A stretch of DNA of 64,000 nucleotides, taken from Linepithema humile (Eukaryota > Arthropoda > Insecta > Hymenoptera > Formicidae). This document shows, in pieces, positions 12,060-23,524 of this stretch (the first letter of the stretch is position 1; every line of letters begins with the position of its first letter). Location of the stretch: positions 21,216,532-21,280,531 of the forward strand of contig NC_090131.1 of NCBI RefSeq assembly GCF_040581485.1, written 5' to 3'. The position numbers were made by a program, and so were the translations under genes. Below the pieces are notes generated by a model. The model was not told the DNA's origin. It saw only the letters and a program-made list of their open reading frames with translations, and ran no database searches.

Positions 12060-15000
12060 AAGCGCGTTGTGATATCGTGCACGGAAATAAGCGCAAGGGA
12101 TTTTCCGGAATTCGAAGCAAACGAGCTATATGTAAAACATATGTAAAACACTGAGGTAGAAAATGCTATATCGTGAACATCGTAGTACGCGATGAACTAC
12201 GCTTTTATTCGTATATTCTCGATAATTTAACAATTTGCATTGCATCACGCATTTGATCGAAATTCTGAAGAGTTAATTGCGATGTCAGGAAATGATGTTA
12301 TCGGAATATCACATTATTTACGTATACGCGTATATCAGTGAAACCTGATAGTCTGTCACGAGAAAAATCAGTGAATCGATATAGGATCAGCATTATATCC
12401 CTTCGTAGCATTGTGTTCCTTCGTACATCCATCCCGAACCTACAATTTGTTTCCGCGTCTCCCGCGCCATCCTTCTTGCTCGGAGTCTCCGTTCTACGAA
12501 ACTTTCACAATGTAGGAAAGTACTTCTGCGTCAGTAAAAAACTAGTAACGGAACAAAGTGCTTCGTGATCTGCCGATGTATTAGATAGCTGTGCGATGTC
12601 CGGTGACGTATCTATCGACGAATCGCAACGCGGCCTTCCGATGACTCAGCGAACCAAGATAATGATCAATCTACTATCGGCGATTTTGAGCTTATAAAAA
12701 CGATGGTTACCGATAAAATATTTCAAGTGCTTTATTTATCATTTCCATGTAAATTAAGCTCGGTAATAATTTAAAAATAGCCAATATGAAACACGATGAA
12801 TAACATTCGTCGATTATTTATAATTGGATCAATTATTTTATAATTGGACCGCACGGTTTGCATTATTGCGAGATTCACAATGGATCTTATTTTCTACAAG
12901 TATCTACTGCGGTATTACGTGCTTTGCATAGTACGTGCAGAAGATAAGACGCAAAAGACGATTGGCATAGCAAATTGTTATCGTTCGATTATAATATGAT
13001 AGCAGTTTCTTACATGTAAAAGCGCGTATTACCTTGATTACAATTTTTATCTACTTTCTGAACTGAATTTAATATTCTAGCCCATATCGATTTAATTTTC
13101 CTATCAAAACAATTATATAAAACCCATCGTCTCTGAGAAAATAAAATGTAACAACAAAACGAGTTATGTTCGGTTTCGCCATAAAGTGTAGAGAAGACAT
13201 TTTCAATTAACAATTGAAAGAATTCTTTGAGCATTCGATTAAAATCAGGCATCATAATAATTCTATTAAAAATTAATTATATAATTAATTGATTAAAATG
13301 TAATTATAAAAGCTAATGCAATTTTTCTATTTTATGTTATCTTTAATGTTTTTATTGATATGCAGTTAATGAAATAGCAGACAATATTAAGAATGTGAAA
13401 ATACATTTATAAATTATATATTTATTTTCATTGTCGCAATCAAAACAATTTCTCGTTTATCATTACGTTCGCGAAAAAGCAGCAACGTAGAAATTGTACT
13501 GTATTGTTCATTATTATATTTTGTTTATTTTCCGTGCTTATGGGTCCTTTGTCATATTCGCAGGTCTTATTCGCATGGTAGAATTTCAAAAGGGGATTTA
13601 ATTATTTTGTTAAGTACTCCGGAAATGTCCTAGCAACATGGCGGTAAGCGCGACCGGCTCTTGTATTTATTTCTAGCTGCAATTACGTCAAAAGAAACGC
13701 GTTCTCCTATAATCTCTCGTGATATCGATTGCACAGAGTACCAAAAGAATCATGTATTGAATTCACGAATCGGTGAAAACAAATTCTAAAATCCGAAAGC
13801 GTGAAATGAGGAGTATTCGAAGGTATGGCGTGTGAGAAAATCCAGTGGAAAAAACAGAGTTGGGAGAGACGAGAGTGTGAAAGGAGAAGCAAGAGGAATG
13901 AGATATAGAGAGGGGGGGAATGAGAAGTAAAAAAAGAGGTGCGAGGTAATTAGCTGCCTTTCTAAACTTGCGCAGCCGGTTGGATCAAGTACTTTTCTGG
14001 AAAAGTGCCTAATTCCACGCTCGACATACCCCACAGAGGTCGACGACCTCGCTCCACCACAGTCATAGCGCCTTCGACCCTCCGTTCATCTCTTCGATCG
14101 TGCCGATCACTTCGCTCTAACCCGAGCTGCTTTTTTTGTAAACAATCGAAACCTCTTCAAGGGAAATTCGAGGTTCTCTGGGCACACGATACTCTTTCCT
14201 TGTCCATTAAGAAGATCGCCCATCGTCAGAGTAAACAAACCTACATTGTACCGCAAAGTTGTTTTTACGTTGGTTTCTCTCGTGATAAAAGAAACATGAC
14301 CAACTAAACGCAGATTTCGGTGAATGAATTCTTTACAAAGCGAGAATAAATAAGCAAATTTGAGAAGTGAATATTTTATCTTATTATGTAATTCTTTTTT
14401 TTTTCTATCCACGGCTTTCAATAGTTTGTCAGTGTTATTCGTTTTTGCTGCGTCGAAGGTATATCATGATGAAGCAAACAGAACGAAAATATTGTCTTTC
14501 GTTAGGCGAGAGCAGCAAATTCAATCAGTTTGTTAACTGATTACGCGGCACCGATGAAACGGGACACAATTTTTCGAGACCGCGAGGGAAAAAGGGGTTA
14601 TATACCCGCATATTCGTGTATAAATTCGTCACAGAGTGCGGCATGTGCTGCAGTACACGCGTATGCAGCCAGGCAGTGTAATTCGGTCTCGTAAAAATGC
14701 GCACCGCCTATCGCAACCATGCCTGGATTTGCCCAGGGATTTAAAAGGTTGCTAATAACGCTGTAAACTCAATGTAGCTAAAAAGCAACCGTCTATTGCG
14801 ACTGTTCTCAGTTCCATATTTTTTCACATTCAATGTCTCATCTCCTTCGTCCCACGAATATGATTTCGTGCTATTCTACGCACAGCATTTGTCCGAGTTA
14901 AATTGTTTTTTTTTTTTTTTTTAAATAACGTCGATATAATAACGAAATCCGGTTATTAATCATCGCAGAAGTAATTCCTATAACAACCTCAAAGATCTAA

Positions 15001-18000
15001 TTTCATACGCTTGTTTTATTTTACAATATAATATTATGTCCGTTTGAAATATTTATTTTCTCTGATATTGCATGATCGCAAATGACACTTATATGTAAAA
15101 GAATTATTAATTTTTTCATCATCAGTATAAAAATGTTTTTATCGTGAGGTTAAAACTTAGTTAAATCTCAAAGTAAAGCCGTAATCTCGTCGAGGAACAA
15201 TTATTTAAATTCTACACGCTCCAACAACATCGTCCGTAACGTTGTAAAAATAATGACATTTACATTGATTTACAGGGTAATATAATATCACAAAAACTAA
15301 GTGAAAGCTTTATTTTAGCGAGAGAAGAATCGCTTTCCATCGGTAGAAAATACTTGCTTTAATTCAGCACCAGGTTCTCCAATTGTGCACCAATAAAAAG
15401 CCAGCCTTATCACTTGGGAATTGAAGCGGTTAACTTAACTAGATCTCTTAAATCAGCACGCTGAGATTTTAATCAGTCCTAGAAGCTTCGGGTGCGGTCT
15501 CGACAGTCTCCTTCTTGGTAGATGGTATGTTTCTCTTTCATAAGCGCGACTAAAGAGTCGTAAAAAAGAAAATCAGCGGTCGCCCGCTAAGACTTCTTTC
15601 TAGTGCCAGACTTTTCCTCACCATTTTTCTTATTCCTCCGTCTCGTTCACGGTGTATTCCCGTAATTTTATTTATCATTCTGCAGAACGCTTCATTCCCA
15701 TCTCTAGCTCTGTTCTTTCACGCCATTTTTAATAATAACTCTGATTTCTCGTAATTTTCGTAAACAGGTGCCAACTATTACTTTGCGACACTATAATGGT
15801 AGTACTACGACAGTACATTAAATTAACGTTTTATTTTACCGAGAAAGAAAAGAGATTCATATTTTGCAACTTTTTGATGCTGAGATGCATAAATTTAATA
15901 AATTTCAAAAGAGAGAGGTATATATAGAGAAAAAAAGAGAGAGGAAGAGAAAGAGAAAGAAAGAGAAAGAGAGAAGAGAGAGATTATGATATAAATTTTT
16001 CATCAAAATTTTTTATTTAATTTTTCAGCAAACAAACTGTTCTTTTTTGCTAGCATAAAAACTGAAGGGTTGAGAGTAAAAATCAGGTAAGTTACAATAG
16101 AAGCTACTCGTAACATTGACGGTAAAGTTAATAATGTTTTTAAAAATATTAAGAACAAAATTAAAAATAAATGTTTACGGCAAAGATAATTGAATTATAT
16201 TACACAAAATAATTAAAGTTATTCTTAGTGAGAAATTTTTATTTTAAATAATAATGCATGTATTTGTATCCATTTTGCGAAAAAGATCATTAAATTAAAA
16301 GATCATTTCCTGCTTTTTGACTGTAATTTTCAATCTTTTAATTGATTTGGCAAGAGTTTATGAGACTATTTTATATTGTTACAAAATAATAAATAATAAA
16401 ATTTTTTATATCGTAGCATGTATTATATCCATATTTTATGTATATAACAAAGCAGTTTTATACACTTTTATTTCACATTATTTGCGTGCAAATAACACTA
16501 TAGTTTATGGTTCCTAATGTTATTTTCTTATCACTTTATCCCTGACTCCTCTGAACTGTAATAAACAGCAGTTTTTGAAACGTGGCCTTAAAGGATTACG
16601 ATGGCAACCTTCAATAACTCTCGCGACGTTCACTTAGCCAAGTAACTCGGTTTCAAACACTCGGAAGCTTGTGCGCCGACATAGCCGACATAGCCAAGCA
16701 TCACGAGCTAAACTTCGCTTTGTCCGACGCATTGATCCGAACGGTATTAAAAGACCCGCGCACAAAGTGGCAACATACACGACCGTGGCTTTTTCAGCAT
16801 CTTCATTGCCTTCGTTACTCCGTGAAGAGCGAAGGCGGGGTGGAAAGGAGGAGAGTATCGGGAGGGAGAAAGAGAGAAGGCATTGTACCTCGAGACCGAG
16901 CAGCTTTGTAGCTGCGGACCAACTATTTAAAATCCAGCGACGCTACGCGATGCCGATAATCGCTATGCCCGCTGGGCGTAATTAGAGCGGACCAGACGAG
17001 TTTATTATCCCTCCTTTGAACATCCTAACGAACGCCTCAGAGCTACGCGAAACGCACGTTATATCGGACTGTCTTCGGTCCACTCAAGAACGCGAATTGC
17101 AATACGTCGTTGTTGTCCGCTTTAAGTGAAACTATGGACCGCGGAATGTCCTGTCAAAAGTGCAATCGCGGTAGTAATGAAACAATGCGTCATACAAACA
17201 ATACAGTGATATACGTCTGTCGATATATGCTTCGTTCTTTTAGAACTATTGATGTGTCATCTCGTCTTTTCAGCGAGATTAATCCACGACTATGAAATGA
17301 CGTTCGATAGAAGCAACGATATATCTTCCAGATATATAAATGCAAATTATTCTCAGTATTTGAATAACTTAATTGCACTCCTTTAACACTAAAATCGCGA
17401 ACATGTCATTTTTCTCTCCTATTAAAATTTAAATCTTTGTCGCACTTTGAGGTTTGACTAAAAAGTCAATGATGTTTTTCATTTTTTATCAATTTGAATC
17501 TGTAATATTTACAAAAAAACTTCAATTCTGTCAAGCATATAATTTTGAATAAAAAATTATTTGTAAAAATATTACCTCACTTTTTTAAGATATATTGAAA
17601 TTTCTACGGTTCTGATGTTAATTAAATTTTATTTATCAAGTTTTACATATATATATATATAGATTATAATATATTATTCACTTCTTTGTGCACAAATGTT
17701 TATCAAATTTGCAAAGAAACACCAATCATCTAACTGCGTTATTTTATGTAACAATAGATAGAAATAAACGCTATTTTCCTAAAATAAGATCAAATAAGAA
17801 TTTGATACAGATATCTGTTCGCGAAATACAAGTATCCGTAAATACTGAAACTTTGGCTGCGTTCAACTATACATATGAAATATGAATAAATAAATTCCTG
17901 TAACTAAGTAAGAGCACAACTCCTCGCTTTTGCCTTTATTCATACGGCGCATTATCAAAAGTTTTAAAGTTACGATTCCTCGATGCCGACAAGGGGAAAA

Positions 18001-19020
18001 CGCTGGTTGTAGAGAAATGAAGAAAAGAGGAAAAAGTATTTTTCTCTTTCTCTCTTTCTCACACCGTAAGAAAAAGCAGTAGAAGTCACAGACTTTCTTG
18101 ATTTTCTGCGCATAAACGGAAGCAGATGTAATTTGGCCTGGCGCCGCAGGGTGAAGAAGATTAAACCGAAAAAGAACCAACGACCAGTTTAATCATAATA
18201 ATTCTAATTACTCGACAAAGTCAGAGAAGAAATGAAGTTAACAGAGAGAAACAGATGTGAGAAGACGACGACAAAGTGCGATAGATTGCAAAAACGATGA
18301 GAAGAAAATCTAGCTAGCTAGCTAAGTGCGACTGACTTATTCGTAACGTCACACGACTACTGTTCCTTTTTTCGCGGATAAATCATTCGAAGACACGCAG
18401 ACAGAAAAGCAAATCTTTTCTAAAGCCGCGTTAATTTCCTACTCGCGCAGAGGAAGCTATGCGATCCGACGAAATTATACTTTGCCTACGTTTCCTGTTC
18501 TTTGTCGCGATAATCAGACTCATCCCATCCGCTTTTCCCTTTCCCCTCACTGGCTCACCCATCATTCTTTTTCTTCCTGCTCGGCTACTTGATCCATTCT
18601 TTCAATTCCATCGACCTCATTTCTCGCAAAGTCATTAATTCTAATTTTCATTCACTCTTTCCGTACTGCCACTCTTTTTCGATAAAATGAGAAGTTTGCA
18701 TCATCGCTAGTGACTATCAATTTTCTTCCCTATGAACAATTACGTCTAACGATTATTTTGACAATTTTTAATCATTTATTTAAGGTATCTTCCTTCGTTT
18801 TTTTTCTGCTTCACATAGATTTTATATATTGTATTAAATTATAAATTTTTTCATAGACAATTTTTGTGAATGATTATAGATTTTGATCGTTTTAAATTTA
18901 TTACACACGCCTTTTATTTGTAAAAAAATATAGAACGCAACTGTAAGAATTCACGCTTATCTAATCACAAATTTACCGACATAAGACGAAACATAAAGAC
19001 GACAGGTATTTCGCATATTT
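12060..19020. other. stretch without recognised gene (12.1-19.0 kb)
   Basis: Mostly AT-rich DNA. CpG-richer patches at about 13970-14130, 16560-17100 and 18390-18560 give short open frames on both strands. A GA-rich tract lies at 15912-15983, a poly-T run near 14907, and TAGCTAGCTAGCTA at about 18310. No exon with paired splice signals was found. Confidence 0.4.
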
Positions 19021-19184
19021 AAATGTGCTAAACAGAATCAGAGGAATCCTCCTTTTCCGACGCGCTCATGCAAACCAAATAATCGTAGAATACATTTGGA
19101 CAGCGGTACCTTTTGGTTCGCTTATCTCGTTGTTCGTAAATATCATGGTTTTGCGATTCAATCCGCATGAATGCTCCGAGCAAG

Positions 19185-19283
19185 ATGGTAGTAAGAATTC
19201 TTTGTGCAGCTTTGATCGTCGCTTTCATCATCAGTGCATCCGTGCAACTGACGAGTCGTAGCATTCGAAATTCGACAGAGTAA
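19185..19283 (+). CDS. 32-codon ORF resembling a signal peptide (micro-ORF or first exon)
   Basis: The ATG sits in a favourable context (GCAAGATGG). The frame reads MVVRILCAALIVAFIISASV and ends about a dozen residues later at TAA 19281-19283. Basic n-region, long hydrophobic core and small c-region residues make a textbook signal peptide. A donor-like GTAATA begins at 19280, so this could be the first coding exon of a secreted-peptide precursor. I tested it as the dpr20 start: the phase at that donor does not match exon 2. No downstream exon was identified. Confidence 0.25.
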   Translation: MVVRILCAALIVAFIISASVQLTSRSIRNSTE

Positions 19284-19289
19284 TAAGAA

Positions 19290-21540
19290 ATTACGAGCCA
19301 CGACATAGATGAAACACTATTAAATATGCATAACAGATTTGAAAAATTTTGTAAAGTAACGTATATGACAAATATTTTTTAAACACATAGATTTATATAA
19401 TACATTATATAAACATGTGACTTAGACAATTTTGTTGAAGTTAAAGATTATTAAATATTATAAAATTGGGATCTTGCTAAGCTTATATATATTATTATTC
19501 AATTTAAAATTTTTTTTTAAATATAATTTTATCTAACGATTTTATCTAACGATATGCACACGTAAAAAATTACTACTGGATAAATTCACAAAAAATACCA
19601 GTTATCAACCGTTGATTTTGCTGTCAAATATTTAATCATCAAAATAAATGACTGTTTGACGATAAAACATTTATGTAGAGTAATGCATTTGATGTTGCAC
19701 CGACCAAAGAAATGTTTTGCAAGTCATAAAAAGTCCGTTTACAAAGAGTGTCAACTTTCAAATCTAGTTTGCACGAAAGCCACACTAAGTAAAAGAGACG
19801 AGTAACCATTGCGATCACAGTTGAGAGATGATAAATGTTCACACGAATCTCGTTAAGCTTTCAATTTTCTCGATTTACCAAAAGGACACATTAGCAAAGT
19901 GCACTTTTACGCAGACATAGAAATGCACAATGTATCTCTTTTATGAATTTGTAGGTTGTTATTTTCCAAGCTGCAAATATATATAGTGTGATGCGCAAAA
20001 TTAAAAAATACAATAGGTTAAAAAATACAATATTTTAAAGTAAAATCGATTGCATATTTATGCTGAAGAACTTGTTCAAAATAATATTTTTGATATTTCG
20101 CTATAAAAAAACATTCTGCATTTTGATGTTATATCTTTTTAACTTTTGTTTTTCACACTCAAAATTTACAAAATTTAAGTAACACAAATACACGGGATGA
20201 AAAATAAATAGAAAAAAATTGCATTAAAGCTGCTTGAATGGTTGTCATCGTCGTTTTCAAAGAGAATGAATATCCTACGAAACGTCGAAGTTTCACCCCT
20301 ACGATCTCGATAAAGAAGCATGCTTTATTTATGGTACATGTTCCCTTATGCATAATATTTTCTACTCGACGAATCATGCGATACGTATACAGAGCAACAT
20401 CTGCGTAATAATAATGAAACTTGGTCCGCGCAGAGTCACAGAAAGCATCAGAAAAAAAGTTTTCCAGTCCTATGGGACTCGCACGTTTCTTTCTTTTTAA
20501 ACGCGATATGACTTCTTGATATTGAACATGCCCCGAGCGAGGCATCGGTCACAAGAAAAGATATAAAATATCACATTAAAAAAAATCGTATTATTCTGAA
20601 AAAACAATAGATTGGATTTTGATTTCGATTCTCGGTAACCAAGAAAAAAGAAAAATGAATTTATTTAAAATATTTCATATTCAATGCTTCAATGTTTGTG
20701 CAATCTACTTTAAAAACAAATAATAACTTAAAATTGCCATTTGCCAATGACATTTTGTCAAATTATATTGTCTCTCTCTTATTTATTTCTAAAGTTAAGT
20801 AATTAAATAAATATATACGTTAAACAGTTTTATATTTCTGGTATTATTAAAGGTGGACTTCTAAATACATCATGTATTTGCAAGTGAAATTGTAAAGAAT
20901 GGTAAATGTAAAAAAATATGAATGCATTGAATTTTATGTAGCGCTATTGGCGTCCCAACTGGCAAAATTCCATTCAAATTCAACGTATTTATATTTATTT
21001 ACAGTGGTTGTTTACATATGCACACTGTAAAATGGCATGCGGCAAAACACAAATTTTATGAGATATTGATAAATATATTCAGCTTTTTCTATGCATATTT
21101 AATTCTATTTCAATCTAATTTATATTATTGTCCGAAGAAATCAAAAATTAACTTTGAATAAGTTTTTATGTGACCTGATGTGGAGAGAAATTCAAACGAT
21201 GGTTTTGTGCAATAGTAATACCCTTTGAGTTTTGCTCTTCCTATAAGAATAAAAGCTAACATTAAAGACGATGACTTTCTACCCTCATAAACACCCCATT
21301 ACCAAATCCAATTTTCACGAATGTTTCGGAACGGATAAAAGAATAGTAGGGGATTGATGTGATCTTGATCGACGCTTTTCTTTATATCAAGAATAGCAAC
21401 TTTCTCATGTGATAAGTATAAAAAGTATTATGACACTGTATGATGCAATGCAATAAATATAAATATTACAGTATCACAACACTAAAGAATATTTTGTAAA
21501 TACGATATACATATGTACAGCAATATCTTCTTGAAGGAAA
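19290..21540. other. AT-rich stretch without recognised gene
   Basis: AT-rich DNA whose only notable content is the 128-codon minus ORF listed separately. No splice-bounded frame was seen. Confidence 0.4.
20159..20545 (-). other. 128-codon minus-strand ORF of unknown status
   Basis: The frame is open for 128 codons in AT-rich DNA, where stops are expected every 15 or so codons. It starts MPRSGHVQYQEVISRLKRKK and contains an aromatic stretch FHYYYADVALYTYR and a Cys pair further on (GTCTINKACFF). No domain is recognised. The C-terminal third is hydrophobic. It may be a remnant of a mobile element or a species-specific gene; there is no splice or context support. Confidence 0.15.
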
Positions 21541-21541
21541 G

Positions 21542-21758
21542 TATAAAGAGAAACTCAGGAATAAAACAACCTGATGTCTTTGAAATATCATATTTTTGAG
21601 CGATTTCTAAGATTTTTACTTTTGTAGCGAACTATTTTCAATTATAACTCAAAAACTAAACTTCGAACAAAATTGTACAAAAGAAAAAATCATCATAAAA
21701 ATCGCTCCAGAATATGACATTTTAAAGACATCAGATTATTTTGAATCACTGCCTTTAT
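21542..21758. mobile_element. foldback (MITE-like) element
   Basis: The left part (21542-21628, TATAAAG...CTGATGTCTTTGAAAT...CTTTTGTA) is repeated in inverted form at about 21673-21758. The arms share CTGATGTCTTT, A(A/T)ATCATATT-type sequence, GAGCGATTT and CTTTTGTA in the same order. Arms are about 80 bases with mismatches, and the loop is about 45 bases. No coding capacity. A related single arm lies near 25723-25766. Confidence 0.6.
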
Positions 21759-21759
21759 A

Positions 21760-22162
21760 ATATATAATAATTAAAACTATAATACTAAAATAAAATTAAA
21801 CAAAAGTGAGCAAACAATAAATATAAGTGAGTTTTCCCGTAAAATAATATCCATAGGCATAAAATCAAGACTACTTTTGTAAAACACAGTTTTACTTCAT
21901 AAAAAAATTATGAAGCTTTGTACGCTATGATTGTGATACTATTAGAAATTAAATCAAATAAAAGATATCTTTTTAGTGTGTGAAAACTAATTGAAAATTT
22001 AAACAAGTGATAATCTGTAAATTTTACAATGAATTTTTGACCTAACTATTTTCTGAAATATCATCAACAGATTTCGCAATGGCATTGTATCTCATTATAT
22101 TCAATGAAGTTTCTATAAGATATTGTCATAAATTCTCGATTCTGATGTGTACGCGCGCGTGC

Positions 22163-22195
<33 letters not shown>

Positions 22196-23120
22196 TGAGA
22201 CTTGAGAGACGTTTTCTCTTAAAAACTATTATCTTGCCTAAGCGAAAGCTGGAGGATTATACTAGAACCGACCTGCTGCCCTTATTATCCTTACAGTAGC
22301 TGCCACAGTATATTACATGGGCTACATTATGGTATATTGAATGGCATCGTAATGCGCATTAAACATATTAGATCGCTATACTGTAGCTATACCAGGTAAA
22401 AGCACGAATAAAAAGGGATGATTTATACACCGTCCCACGTGCAACGACGGGGATTTTTTTTATGTATAAAAATTTCTCATCTCCGTATTTTTAATTTTCT
22501 GCCACGCTCAGTCGTGTTGGCTTACGTGTATCATCGCGCACATAAATAAATCATTGCATTTAATCGTGTGTAACACGGTGAAACAGATTATCAAATACTA
22601 TTCACGTGCCATTCGAACGTTACGATAGATGTAAATTTATACGTTAGCATGACATCAACGACACAATATACAATCGTCCGCGTTGCGTGAGCAATATGTG
22701 CCGATACACGTCTGACCGACCTTTTATTGTTTTGAAATGTTCTATTATTAAAATCAAGTTATTTGACCCGACGTTCTCATATTCATTTTATTTGAACAAT
22801 GTAACTTTGTTCGTGCATCTCGCAAAAATAAACGATGCGATATTCTGACGATCGATTGGTTTTTTTTTTCTTTTCTTTTTTCTTTTTCTTTTTATGTAAA
22901 CAGCATAAAACATATGATATGATCACTGTAGACCACAATTTTCTTCTGTGAGCAGTATTGGACAGCAACAATCAATAAAAAAATGAAATAAAGCAAGAAG
23001 CGTTGTATGTATAATCAATGCGATTTTTCGCATCATCGGACTATGTTGAATAATTAAATGCATGACATGCGTTAAATATCCATAATGGCTTGTAAGATCA
23101 TCGTGCCTACATTATATGTC
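21760..23120. other. AT-rich stretch without recognised gene
   Basis: Contains the GT microsatellite and a T/C-rich tract at about 22860-22893. Nothing else stands out. Confidence 0.4.
22151..22198. repeat. (GT)n microsatellite with CG-rich start
   Basis: ACGCGCGCGTGCGTG runs into a GT dinucleotide repeat. Confidence 0.95.
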
Positions 23121-23126
23121 TATATA

Positions 23127-23522
23127 CACTCAAAAAAATGATCTTGCAATAATAGCTAAAATTTTCTAGGTGTAAAAAATTAACTAAAACAGATAAATGA
23201 TTAGCAACTGTTGTGATATTGCATATGTAATTACTTAATCAGTTTAGATGACAGAAACAGAATATATATCTGTATTGTTTGTGAACTTTAAAAAGAAAGT
23301 TTCTCTAAAGCGCCTATCTATATAAGATCAATCACGTGTTAGATTATGCAATGAATAACATTTAGCAATGGTACCTAAATTTTTCAGAAGCTATTGCTAG
23401 AACATTACTGCTATAAATTCTATATGTGACAAACAATGTTTTCACAGATACGAAAAATAGCGATACATTCTTGTTGCGATATCTAGAAATCTAACTACAT
23501 CAGCGAAATATTTTTTTGAGTG
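23127..23522. mobile_element. mariner-type MITE, 396 bases, with 13-base TIRs and TA target site
   Basis: The terminal inverted repeat CACTCAAAAAAAT at 23127-23139 is mirrored by ATTTTTTTGAGTG at 23510-23522, a perfect 13-base match. Each end is flanked by TA (23125-23126 and 23523-23524), the target-site duplication of Tc1/mariner elements. The interior has no long open frame, so this is a non-autonomous element that would have relied on a transposase elsewhere. Confidence 0.8.
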
Positions 23523-23524
23523 TA

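Noticed and set aside
19185..19283. Use of the 19.2 kb signal-peptide ORF as the dpr20 start exon
   Set aside because: The usable donor leaves phase 2 while exon 2 needs phase 1; the exon at 28276-28354 fits better.
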